DNA of 64,000 nt from positions 2,852,001 through 2,916,000 of the forward strand of contig CP062007.1 in the NCBI GenBank assembly GCA_022749295.1, in the 5' to 3' direction. The stretch is from Flavobacteriaceae bacterium GSB9. Its GTDB lineage: Bacteria > Bacteroidota > Bacteroidia > Flavobacteriales > Flavobacteriaceae. The translations under genes were made by a program, and so were the position numbers. The notes under the pieces are model-generated. The model did no database searches and was not told where the DNA came from. It saw only the letters and a list, made by a program, of their open reading frames with translations. Position 1 is the first letter of the stretch. Each line of letters starts with the position of its first letter. Below are positions 34,653-42,584 of the stretch, piece by piece.

Positions 34653-35993
34653 TTAATTAAATGTATTTAGGACGGTCTCTAAGGCAGCTTTTTTATTGAT
34701 AACATCAAGCATAGCCTGTAAAAACTCTTGTTGTGCGGTGTAGAGTTGTATTTGTGCCTGACGCAGTTCGAAACTGGAACCAACACCTTGAAAAAATTTA
34801 GTTTGGTTTTTAGTTTCTATGCGTTCGGCAAGATTTAGGTTTTGTTTTTTGTTTTCGTAATCCTCAACGGCAAACTGGTAATCGCTTTTAGCCGATGCGA
34901 TTTGCAATTGGATTTTTTGCTCAGTTTCCTTTAAATCGTCTTTTGCTTTTTCCAAGTTTATCTTAGCCCGTTTGGTTGCAGCACTTCGTCCAAATGAACT
35001 AAAAACGGGGATGTCTATACTAACACCAAATAAAGAAAAGCCAAACCAGTCTTGCTCTTTATTGGCGAAGTTAAACTCGTTTCCAAAGCCAGAATACCCG
35101 CCGTTTACAAAAGAATTTATGGTAGGTAACGCTTTGCTTTTTTCTAATTTTAACAATAGTTCTTTTGAGCGCTTATCGTTCGCAGCAATTCGGTAGTCGA
35201 TGGTGTTTTCAACATTTTCATCGGCTTCGAGTAAACCTAAAGCGATATTTTGTGCCGTTAGGGTTTCTAAATTGTCGGTTAAGTTTGTTGGGTTGTTGAT
35301 GTCCAAACCAAGTGTGATGTTCAGCATTTGATATGCCAAATCTTTTAATCGACTAACATTTTTATAGTTGCTCTTAACGCCCGATAATGTGATTTGAAGT
35401 TGCTCAACACTTTCTTGTTCTTCTAAACCGTTTTCATAGATTTTCTGTGTTTCGAAAAGATTTTCTTCTAAGGTTTCAATATTTCGTTCTAAAATATTGA
35501 TGCTTTCTTCGGCCATTAATACGTTGCCATAAGCTTCAATTACAGCTTTCCGAACTTCTAAATCGGTTTTTTCTTTGGCGTTTTTAGAAATCTGTAAATA
35601 TACTTTTGCAGATTGCAATCCCACTAAATAAGAACCGTCAAAAATCTTTTGGGTTAAGGTGGCTGTTGCCATGATGTTTTGTTTCGGGCTGAAAATGACA
35701 TCTTGAAACTCACCTGGATTTCCGCCAAAAAATTCAGCGGGAATTAAAGATACTTGTTGTTTTAAGAAGTTTTGGTAATCTATAGTGGTGTTTATTTGTG
35801 GCAATCCGGTAGCAGTGGTTTCCCATTTTTGTTTCTTGGCAGCATCGATATCTCGGGCAGCATTTTTCGCAGTTCTGTTATGCTCTAAGGCATAATCTAT
35901 GGCTTCCTGTAGCGTAAAGCTTTTTGGGATGTCTTGCGAAAACCCTTGTATGGCCAATAGAAAGCCTAATATTATAATAAGTTTGTGCTTCAT
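34653..35993 (-). CDS. TolC-type outer-membrane efflux channel
   Basis: 446 residues; signal peptide ending GFSQ. Two OEP repeats with the typical ALEHNRTAKNAARDIDAA start, long alpha-helical hairpins, and a C-terminal block (VGSSFELRQAQIQLYTAQQEFLQAMLDVINKKAALE) at the tail. Forms the trimeric duct of the efflux pump. Starts 3 bases after the TetR stop, so the operon begins with the regulator gene. Confidence 0.93.
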   Translation of the reverse strand: MKHKLIIILGFLLAIQGFSQDIPKSFTLQEAIDYALEHNRTAKNAARDIDAAKKQKWETTATGLPQINTTIDYQNFLKQQVSLIPAEFFGGNPGEFQDVIFSPKQNIMATATLTQKIFDGSYLVGLQSAKVYLQISKNAKEKTDLEVRKAVIEAYGNVLMAEESINILERNIETLEENLFETQKIYENGLEEQESVEQLQITLSGVKSNYKNVSRLKDLAYQMLNITLGLDINNPTNLTDNLETLTAQNIALGLLEADENVENTIDYRIAANDKRSKELLLKLEKSKALPTINSFVNGGYSGFGNEFNFANKEQDWFGFSLFGVSIDIPVFSSFGRSAATKRAKINLEKAKDDLKETEQKIQLQIASAKSDYQFAVEDYENKKQNLNLAERIETKNQTKFFQGVGSSFELRQAQIQLYTAQQEFLQAMLDVINKKAALETVLNTFN

Positions 35994-35996
35994 GTT

Positions 35997-36602
35997 TTAT
36001 GATTGATTTGATGTTAGATGTTTATTTAGTATTTCAATACCTTTTTCTGTTACAATAGCTCTTAAATGGTATTCCAAAAAGCTTTCTAAAAGGTATTCCA
36101 TAGGAAATTGGTCTTGAGGAAAAAAATTTTCGTCTTTTATGCCCGTCATGCCGTTAAAGTAAATTCTGGAAACGAAATCGATATCTATATTTTTTCTAAA
36201 CAGCCCTGTGTCGACGCCCTTTTGTAAGCTTTCTATAACCGATTGGTGCATTTTTTCAAATTGCTTTAAATGCAACTGGCGATAAATGTTGGGGTAATAT
36301 TTTTTTAATTGAAATTGTGGCGACGTTTTTTCGTTATTTAAATAGCGCATTACAAACAGTTTTATATCGTACAATTGTTCAATGGGGTTTGGCGCAGTGT
36401 TGCAAATACCATCAATGCCCTCGCAAATATTTTCAAAAACTTCAAAAGTAACGGCTTCAACTAACTTGGTTTTGTTTTTAAAGTGTACGTAAATGGTTTT
36501 TTTAGAAATGCCCATGTCGTTGGCAATATCATCCATCGTGACACTTTTAAACCCAAAGTTTAGGAATAAATGCTGTGCTTTATTTATAATTTGTTCTCTC
36601 AT
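35997..36602 (-). CDS. TetR/AcrR-family repressor of the efflux operon
   Basis: 201 residues. The N-terminal HTH is VTMDDIANDMGISKKTIYVHFKNKTKLVEAV, with an all-helical ligand-binding domain behind it. As first gene of the efflux operon and with a perfect dyad over its own promoter, it very likely represses the whole operon and releases it when an inducer binds. Inducer unknown. Confidence 0.93.
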   Translation of the reverse strand: MREQIINKAQHLFLNFGFKSVTMDDIANDMGISKKTIYVHFKNKTKLVEAVTFEVFENICEGIDGICNTAPNPIEQLYDIKLFVMRYLNNEKTSPQFQLKKYYPNIYRQLHLKQFEKMHQSVIESLQKGVDTGLFRKNIDIDFVSRIYFNGMTGIKDENFFPQDQFPMEYLLESFLEYHLRAIVTEKGIEILNKHLTSNQS

Positions 36603-36609
36603 TTGTGTG

Positions 36610-36651
36610 CAAATGTACTTCAGGAAACTTTGAAAACAAAAAAAGTTTCCT
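36610..36651 (-). promoter_or_regulatory. Efflux operon promoter with TetR-type operator
   Basis: TACATTTG on the minus strand (36617-36610) is the -7 element. Directly upstream is the perfect inverted repeat AGGAAACTTT (36622-36631) and AAAGTTTCCT (36642-36651), spacer 10. The dyad covers the -33 region, so binding would block transcription. The start codon lies only 8 bases from the -7 element. Confidence 0.7.
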
Positions 36652-36724
36652 AGGTTTTACAATAATTTAACACTCTGTGTGTTTTTGTGCTTTTTTGTAC
36701 GGTTAATTCATTTATTTTTGTTGC

Positions 36725-37699
36725 ATGCTTTCAATAACAACTTACCAAGAAGACTTTGTTGCCTATTTGCAGCAATACGCTGTAACTAAGGATCCCAAAA
36801 ACCTTTACGAGCCCATTACGTATATTTTAAATTTGGGTGGCAAACGGCTAAGGCCAGTGCTTACTTTAATGACAACCGATATTTTTAATGGTGACTATAA
36901 AACGGCTATGGATGCGGCACTTAGCATTGAGGTGTTCCATAATTTTTCTTTGGTGCACGACGATATTATGGACGATGCCCCATTACGAAGGGGGAAGCAA
37001 ACTGTACATGAAAAATGGGACATAAACACTGGAATTCTTTCAGGTGATGCTATGTTGATCATGGCTTATCAATTGTTTGAAAATTATGAGTCCAAAACAT
37101 TCCAGGCGTTGGCAAAATTGTTTAGCAAAACCGCTTTAGAGGTTTGTGAAGGCCAGCAATACGACATCGATTTTGAAACCAGAACTGATGTTTCAATTGA
37201 TGCGTATTTAAAAATGATTGAATATAAAACTGCCGTTTTAGTGGGGGCAGCCATGAAAATGGGCGCTATAGTAGCCCATGCTTCAGAAGCCAATCAAAAT
37301 CGAATCTACGAGTTTGGTAAAAATTTGGGTATAGCTTTTCAGTTACAGGACGATTATTTAGATGCTTTTGGTGACCCAGAAGCCTTTGGAAAACAAGTGG
37401 GAGGCGATATTATTGAGAACAAAAAAACCTATTTGTATTTGAAAGCTTTAGAGTTTTCTAATGCGTCTGATAAAGCAGAGTTGACACAATTGTTTTGCAC
37501 AAATCCAGAAGACGTTACAACAAAAATACAAACGGTTAAACAGCACTTTTTAGCATCAGGTTCAGCAGAGGCAACAAAAACGGCCATTGCTGATTATACC
37601 AAAAAAGCCTTTTCGGTGTTGGATGTTCTTGATATAGCAGAAGATAGAAAAGTAATTTTAAGGGCTTTTGGAAATAATTTAATGAATAGAACCGTTTAG
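36725..37699 (+). CDS. Polyprenyl synthetase family protein
   Basis: 324 residues. The first aspartate-rich motif is HNFSLVHDDIMDDAPLRRG and the second is AFQLQDDYLDAFGD. GKRLRP (residues about 37-42) binds pyrophosphate. The enzyme condenses isopentenyl diphosphate with allylic diphosphates, feeding menaquinone or carrier lipid synthesis in the cytoplasm. A -7 element TATTTTTG (36713-36720) is only 4 bases before the ATG, suggesting a leaderless mRNA. Followed directly by a small conserved gene. Confidence 0.93.
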   Translation: MLSITTYQEDFVAYLQQYAVTKDPKNLYEPITYILNLGGKRLRPVLTLMTTDIFNGDYKTAMDAALSIEVFHNFSLVHDDIMDDAPLRRGKQTVHEKWDINTGILSGDAMLIMAYQLFENYESKTFQALAKLFSKTALEVCEGQQYDIDFETRTDVSIDAYLKMIEYKTAVLVGAAMKMGAIVAHASEANQNRIYEFGKNLGIAFQLQDDYLDAFGDPEAFGKQVGGDIIENKKTYLYLKALEFSNASDKAELTQLFCTNPEDVTTKIQTVKQHFLASGSAEATKTAIADYTKKAFSVLDVLDIAEDRKVILRAFGNNLMNRTV

Positions 37700-38047
37700 A
37701 TGCAATTGCCAGCCACTTTTAATGATTTGATTGCTGAAGCCAATCGACTTAAACTCTACAAAAAATTAATACAACAGCTTAACAAAGATTTTCTTCTGGC
37801 CAATGTAGATTTAGATTTTCACGAAGATATTTTGCCCTCAAGTTTAAAATTGTTGCTTCATGAAGCTGTTTATAGACTTATTCAGGAAAAATTTACAGAA
37901 TACCTCAACCTGCTTTACATTGTTGATGTTTCTGAAACAGCTGTTAGAGCCTTAGATGGTGATGATTTGGTCAAACTTTCAGAAGACGTATCGTTTCTAA
38001 TTTTAAAACGGGAGTGGCAAAAAGTTTGGTTGAAAAGCAAATATTAA
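37700..38047 (+). CDS. Hypothetical protein linked to polyprenyl synthetase gene
   Basis: 115 residues. Starts at the base after the synthetase stop, so the two are translationally coupled. No signal peptide or membrane segment; acidic and helical (FHEDILPSSLKLLLHEAVYRLIQEKF). I recognise it only as the short protein that commonly follows this gene in Flavobacteriaceae. Function unknown. Confidence 0.75.
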   Translation: MQLPATFNDLIAEANRLKLYKKLIQQLNKDFLLANVDLDFHEDILPSSLKLLLHEAVYRLIQEKFTEYLNLLYIVDVSETAVRALDGDDLVKLSEDVSFLILKREWQKVWLKSKY

Positions 38048-38050
38048 TAA

Positions 38051-38089
38051 GGATAATTTTGTCTTATTTAAAATTTCTTCATAATTTTG
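38051..38089 (+). promoter_or_regulatory. Rrf2-gene promoter with candidate autoregulatory site
   Basis: GGATAA-TT-TTGTCT (38051-38064) is a degenerate form of the dyad found before ric at 38564. A -7 element TAATTTTG sits at 38082-38089, so the dyad centre is about 36 bases upstream of the start, over the -33 region. Confidence 0.45.
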
Positions 38090-38108
38090 TGTTGAAATAA
38101 ACGATTAT

Positions 38109-38543
38109 ATGTTTTCAAAAGCTTGTGAATACGGCATAAAGGCTACTATTTTTATTGCGACTAAATCGTACGAAGGTGAACGTGTAAGCCCAAAAGAAAT
38201 ATCAAAAGAAATTAATTCTCCGCAAGCTTTTACTGCCAAAATTTTACAGGCACTAGTGCGCAACAATGTTATAAATTCTATAAAAGGTGCGCATGGCGGT
38301 TTTGAAATCGATAAGGATAAAATTGGGGCGATTAAACTTGCGCAGGTTGTAAACGCTATAGACGGTGACGCCATATACAAAGGCTGCGGTTTGGGTTTGG
38401 AAAAATGTGATGAAAATCACCCTTGTCCGGTACATGATAAGTTTAAGGGCATAAGGGGAGAGCTCGCCTTTATGTTAGAAAACACTACTCTGGAAGAACT
38501 GGCACTAAACATAAAATCTGGAACATCATTTTTAAGGATTTAA
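38109..38543 (+). CDS. Rrf2-family transcriptional regulator (NsrR/IscR-like)
   Basis: 144 residues. The N-terminal winged helix is MFSKACEYGIKATIFIATKS, SPQAFTAKILQALVRNNVIN, KGAHGGF. C93, C100 and C106 (GCGLGLEKCDENHPCPVHD) provide an Fe-S cluster site like that of NsrR/IscR. Placement before ric suggests it senses nitric oxide or cluster damage. Candidate operators precede both this gene and ric. Confidence 0.92.
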   Translation: MFSKACEYGIKATIFIATKSYEGERVSPKEISKEINSPQAFTAKILQALVRNNVINSIKGAHGGFEIDKDKIGAIKLAQVVNAIDGDAIYKGCGLGLEKCDENHPCPVHDKFKGIRGELAFMLENTTLEELALNIKSGTSFLRI

Positions 38544-38563
38544 AAATTTTTTAACTATAAATA

Positions 38564-38577
38564 GGATAAAATTATCC
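38564..38577 (+). promoter_or_regulatory. Candidate Rrf2 operator before ric
   Basis: GGATAA-AA-TTATCC is a perfect 6-base dyad, 16 bases before the ric start codon in the 49-base gap after the Rrf2 gene. Its degenerate twin lies before the Rrf2 gene. The obvious binder is the Fe-S Rrf2 protein. Confidence 0.5.
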
Positions 38578-38592
38578 GAAATTAATAATACT

Positions 38593-39342
38593 ATGGAAAT
38601 ATTAAGTAACAATGCCCAAAAACAAATAGGGCAATTTGTAGCAGACGATTACAGAACAGCAGCGATTTTTAGCAATTACGGTATAGATTTTTGTTGCGGT
38701 GGACACAAAACTATTGAGGACGTTTGTAATAAAAAAGATATTGATGCCATTGCGTTATTGAATGAACTCGATGCCGTGTTGAATACTAAAACCAGTGAGT
38801 CTATTGATTACAAATCGTGGCCAATGGATTTGTTGGTCGATTATATTGAAAAAAAGCACCATAGATACGTTGAGGAAAAAGTGCCGGTTTTACGACAGTT
38901 TTTAGATAAACTATGCCGAGTGCATGGCGAGCGTCACCCTGAGTTGCTAGAAATCAATAAACTTTTTACAGCTTCGGCAGGGGAGTTGGCCAGCCATATG
39001 AAAAAGGAAGAACTCATTCTTTTTCCTTTTGTGAAGAAAATGGTGTCGGCCATTGCCAACCAAAGTGGTGTTGAAGCACCGCATTTCGGTACCGTTGAGA
39101 ACCCTATTGCCACAATGATGGAAGAGCATGACAACGAAGGTGAACGGTTTAGAAAGATTGCAGAGTTAACCAATAACTACAATCCGCCAGCCGATGCTTG
39201 TAATACCTATCGGGTAACCTTTGCTATGTTGGATGAGTTTGAAAAAGACCTGCACCTGCACATTCATCTCGAAAATAATATTTTATTCCCTAAAGCTGTA
39301 AAACTAGAACAGCAGTTTACAAGACAGCAACCTGAAGCATAG
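38593..39342 (+). CDS. ric: Iron-sulfur cluster repair di-iron protein (Ric/ScdA/YtfE type)
   Basis: 249 residues. The N-terminal ScdA domain has YGIDFCCGG (C34-C35). The hemerythrin-like domain supplies di-iron ligands: HHRYVEEKVP, CRVHGERHPEL, HMKKEELILFPF, MEEHDNEGERF and HIHLENNILFP. Ric proteins repair Fe-S clusters damaged by NO or oxidants. Placed behind the Rrf2 regulator and ahead of a membrane protein and hemerythrin; a hairpin after it may end its transcript. Confidence 0.95.
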   Translation: MEILSNNAQKQIGQFVADDYRTAAIFSNYGIDFCCGGHKTIEDVCNKKDIDAIALLNELDAVLNTKTSESIDYKSWPMDLLVDYIEKKHHRYVEEKVPVLRQFLDKLCRVHGERHPELLEINKLFTASAGELASHMKKEELILFPFVKKMVSAIANQSGVEAPHFGTVENPIATMMEEHDNEGERFRKIAELTNNYNPPADACNTYRVTFAMLDEFEKDLHLHIHLENNILFPKAVKLEQQFTRQQPEA

Positions 39343-39371
39343 CAACTAAAACATCTAGTTTTATTTTTTAG

Positions 39372-39408
39372 AATTCCAGAAGGGGCAACGCTTCTGGAAT
39401 TTTTAATT
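39372..39408 (+). terminator. Terminator after ric
   Basis: AATTCCAGAAG (39372-39382) and CTTCTGGAATT (39391-39401) form a perfect 11-base stem with T-rich flank. It would separate ric from the membrane-protein/hemerythrin pair. Confidence 0.75.
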
Positions 39409-39454
39409 TAGTAGTTTATAAAACATTTGCTTAGTGGTTGTAAAACAAAAAATA

Positions 39455-40648
39455 ATGCCTAAAAACCTTGTTGCAACTTGTTTGGTTAATTTTTTAATAG
39501 CAGCCTTAATGGGGCTCGTGTTGCGCTATGCGTTTATTGGCGAATTAAATTTCAACTATCGGTTTTTAACACATGCCCATTCGCATGTTGCCATGTTGGG
39601 TTGGGTGTATTTAATGATTTATGTGCTTTTTGTGCATTATTTCGTGCCCGAAAAGAAGCCCGTATTTATGCGGTTGTTTTGGCTTACCCAGTTGGCTGTT
39701 GTAGGTATGATGTTAAGTTTTCCGCTGCAGGGCTATGCGGCTATTTCCATTTTGTTTTCCACTTTACATATTTTTTGTAGTTATTATTTTGTGTTTTTAA
39801 TCTGGAAACATCAAAAAATAAAATCACCAACGGTTCAAAAATTGTTTAAAGCCTCGTTGGTATTCATGCTGTTATCAACTTTTGGCGTATGGTGTTTGGG
39901 ACCGGCAGTTTCTATGCAAGGGCCAGCATCGGCTTTTTATCAAATAGCCATTCAGTTCTTTTTGCATTTTCAGTTTAATGGTTGGTTTTTAATAGCTGTT
40001 TTAGCTTTACTTTTTTATAAGTTGAAGGTTGAAAAAACAAGAACCTTTACTTTGTTTTACACGCTACTGTTGGTTTCAGTTGTATTTACTTTTGCGTTGC
40101 CGATATATTGGTTTGTTCCGCTTAAAATTTTTTACTGGATGAATGCGTTGGGGGTTTTATTGCAATTATGGATGTTGTTTTTATTTGTTAAGCTTGTAAA
40201 ACCTCTTTTGGTTCTGTTTTTAAAAGAACGTCAAAAGCTTATGGCCTTAATATTTAGTTTTGCTGTGGTTGGGTTTGCAATTAAAGTGAGTTTGCAATCA
40301 CTTTCGCTCATTCCAGAAATGGCCGAGGCAGCCTACCAACAGCGTAATTTAGTCGTTGGGTTTATTCACTTGCTTATGCTTGGCGTCATTACAGGGTTTT
40401 TGTTCGGTTTTATTTTAGAAAATTGTTTGCTTCGCTTCAATAGGCTATTGCACATAAGTATTTGGGTGTTTGTTTTGGGCTTCGTGCTTACAGAACTCAT
40501 ATTGATGCTTCAAGGTGCGATGCTCTATTTTGCAAAAGCGGTTTTGCCGCATTATTTTTTACTGCTTTTTATCTCCAGCTTATTTTTGCCAATGGGAATA
40601 GCAGGCGTTTTAATTAATATTTTAAAAAAGAATTCAAATGGAACATAA
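39455..40648 (+). CDS. Polytopic membrane protein, haem-copper-oxidase/NnrS-like
   Basis: 397 residues from ATG 39455; a GTG at 39434 would add 7. About twelve membrane helices. Conserved-looking histidines are in THAHSHVAMLGW (H40, H42, H44), VHYFV, HFQFNGWFL and GFIHLLMLGVITGF. The HAH-x-GW pattern recalls haem-copper oxidase subunit I and NnrS-type proteins, but the full active-site His set of an oxidase is not apparent. Its place between ric and hemerythrin suggests a role in NO tolerance. Its stop overlaps the hemerythrin start. Confidence 0.7.
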   Translation: MPKNLVATCLVNFLIAALMGLVLRYAFIGELNFNYRFLTHAHSHVAMLGWVYLMIYVLFVHYFVPEKKPVFMRLFWLTQLAVVGMMLSFPLQGYAAISILFSTLHIFCSYYFVFLIWKHQKIKSPTVQKLFKASLVFMLLSTFGVWCLGPAVSMQGPASAFYQIAIQFFLHFQFNGWFLIAVLALLFYKLKVEKTRTFTLFYTLLLVSVVFTFALPIYWFVPLKIFYWMNALGVLLQLWMLFLFVKLVKPLLVLFLKERQKLMALIFSFAVVGFAIKVSLQSLSLIPEMAEAAYQQRNLVVGFIHLLMLGVITGFLFGFILENCLLRFNRLLHISIWVFVLGFVLTELILMLQGAMLYFAKAVLPHYFLLLFISSLFLPMGIAGVLINILKKNSNGT

Positions 40649-41099
40649 ACCACTAAAACGGCACAAAGCACTACAGCCTCTAAGTAGAGAACACCACCAA
40701 GGCTTGTTGCTATCTTGGAAAATAAGAATGGGACTAAAGAAAAATATTGAGCCAAAACGTATAAAAGTATATGCTAATTGGTTCTACAAAACGCACCTTA
40801 TTCCACATTTTGAAATGGAAGAGGCTCACATCTTTACCATTTTAGGTAAACAGAACAAACTCGTGAAGCGTGCCTTGGCCGACCATAAAAGATTGGGTCG
40901 CCTTTTTAACTTAGATGTTGAAGACTTAAAAACACTGAACAAAATAGAGGAGGAGCTAGAACAGCATATTAGGTTTGAAGAGCGTGTGTTGTTTCCAGAA
41001 ATTCAAAAGGTAGCTACAGAACAGCAGTTGGCTACCATTGAAACTTTACACCACGAAGAAGCCTTTGTAGATAACTTAGACGATGAATTTTGGGTCTAA
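40638..41099 (+). CDS. Hemerythrin-domain protein
   Basis: 153 residues, one hemerythrin-like four-helix domain. Ligand candidates: SREHHQG, HFEMEEAHIF, DHKRLGRLF, HIRFEERVLFPEI. It has no Ric N-terminal domain. Likely binds oxygen or NO at a di-iron site. It overlaps the membrane-protein gene by 11 bases (co-translated) and ends 2 bases from the nosY stop. Confidence 0.9.
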   Translation: MEHKPLKRHKALQPLSREHHQGLLLSWKIRMGLKKNIEPKRIKVYANWFYKTHLIPHFEMEEAHIFTILGKQNKLVKRALADHKRLGRLFNLDVEDLKTLNKIEEELEQHIRFEERVLFPEIQKVATEQQLATIETLHHEEAFVDNLDDEFWV

Positions 41100-41101
41100 T
41101 T

Positions 41102-41884
41102 TTAAAAATCCTTCTTTTTCGATTTAAGGGCAATACGAAGTACGGGCAAAATTACCCAAGCGGTTAACATGATAAACGATACAATGAGCCCTAGGTCGGT
41201 GCCAAAGAATTTTTTAAACACTGCACCAGTATAGCCCAGAAGCGCAGAGATATCAAGTTTTAAAAGAATGAGGGTGCGTGATAAATCGATAGGATTTAGC
41301 ATCGTGCCGAATAGCGATAGCTTGTCTAAGGGGTAATCTTCAAACAGAATGAGCGACATTAAAAATATACCGTCGTAAATAATGGCTAAAAACAGCCACA
41401 GGAGTATGGCAAAGCCAAAACCCTTTATTTTATTTTCGTTTGAAAGGGCTATGTTAAAAGCTAAAGCAGAAAAAATAAAGGTTAAAAAAGTGCCTGTAAT
41501 GAGCAATAGCGAAAAATCCCAAATAGCATTACTTTTAAATAAACCGTAAAATATAAATGGAATACCAAGCCCTAATATTAAACTCATTGATAACGAAATG
41601 GCCACGCCCAAATATTGACCCAAAAATATTGATGTTCTGTTTAAGGGTTGTGCCAATAACAATTCGGTGAATTCTTTGGAGTTATAATAGTACATCACCC
41701 CAAAAACTGTTCCTATTAACGGAACAAGAACAATAATAACGTTCATTAATGTTATGACAGCTTTAGAGAGGTCGTTGTTTAGAAATAGCAGCACAATGCT
41801 TAGCAACAAATAAAAAGCAAAGTACACGTAACTCCAACGGCTGCGCATTAAATCGTAAAAACTGTATTTTAATATCTTAAACAT
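41102..41884 (-). CDS. nosY: NosY, ABC transporter permease
   Basis: 260 residues, six membrane helices in the ABC-2 style (SRWSYVYFAFYLLLSIVLLF, LVPLIGTVFGVMYYYNSKEF, LLLAQPLNRTSIFLGQYLG). Works with NosF and NosD in delivering sulfur or copper for the CuZ centre of NosZ. Overlaps nosF by 8 bases. Last gene of the nos operon. Confidence 0.92.
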   Translation of the reverse strand: MFKILKYSFYDLMRSRWSYVYFAFYLLLSIVLLFLNNDLSKAVITLMNVIIVLVPLIGTVFGVMYYYNSKEFTELLLAQPLNRTSIFLGQYLGVAISLSMSLILGLGIPFIFYGLFKSNAIWDFSLLLITGTFLTFIFSALAFNIALSNENKIKGFGFAILLWLFLAIIYDGIFLMSLILFEDYPLDKLSLFGTMLNPIDLSRTLILLKLDISALLGYTGAVFKKFFGTDLGLIVSFIMLTAWVILPVLRIALKSKKKDF

Positions 41885-42584
41885 GGTTGTGGGTTAATAT
41901 TGATGCAATAGCATGTTCGAAATCGGGTTGATGGGTCTGTGTTTTTAATTTTGATATCGATCCTTTAAAGTATATTTTGCCATCCAATAAAAACACAATT
42001 TCATCCGATATTTCTTCAACAAAACTCATAATGTGAGAGGTGATTAATATGGTTTTGCCTTTTTCTTTTTCAGCTTGAATTAAGGTTTTTAACCGGATTA
42101 ATGAAATAGGGTCTAATCCTGTTGTGGGTTCGTCAAGAATAATAAGCGGACTGTTAAACATAAATGTTAATACCAAGTTTACTTTCTGCTTGGTGCCACC
42201 GGACAGGTTTCCTAATTTTTTGTCTAGAAAAGGTTCAAGTTTAAAAAGTTCAATAAGTTGTTTGTCTTTATCGGTTTGACCTCGTAAATCCTTGATCATG
42301 GTTATCAATTCGCTAACTTTAAGGTTGTTGGGAAAATTGGCGATTTGCGGTAAATAATCAATTTTATGCCTGTAACGTGAATTGTTTTTAATGTTTTCTT
42401 CCAAAACGGTAATGTGCCCGTTGTTGGGGATAACCATTCCTAAAATAGATTTAATTAGAGTGGTTTTTCCTGAACCGTTGGGACCAAGTACTGCAAAAAT
42501 ACCGCCTTTTTCAATGTCAAGATTCACTCCGTTCAAAACAATGTTTTTGCCAAATTTTTTATGTAGGTTTTGAATGCTTACCAT
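41877..42584 (-). CDS. nosF: NosF, ABC transporter ATP-binding protein
   Basis: 235 residues. Walker A LGPNGSGKTT (about 33-42), signature LSGGTKQK, Walker B LIILDEPTTGLDP and the H-loop SHIMSF. Powers the NosDFY system at the inner membrane. Overlaps nosD by 7 bases and nosY by 8, typical of a co-translated unit. Confidence 0.94.
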   Translation of the reverse strand: MVSIQNLHKKFGKNIVLNGVNLDIEKGGIFAVLGPNGSGKTTLIKSILGMVIPNNGHITVLEENIKNNSRYRHKIDYLPQIANFPNNLKVSELITMIKDLRGQTDKDKQLIELFKLEPFLDKKLGNLSGGTKQKVNLVLTFMFNSPLIILDEPTTGLDPISLIRLKTLIQAEKEKGKTILITSHIMSFVEEISDEIVFLLDGKIYFKGSISKLKTQTHQPDFEHAIASILTHNHV

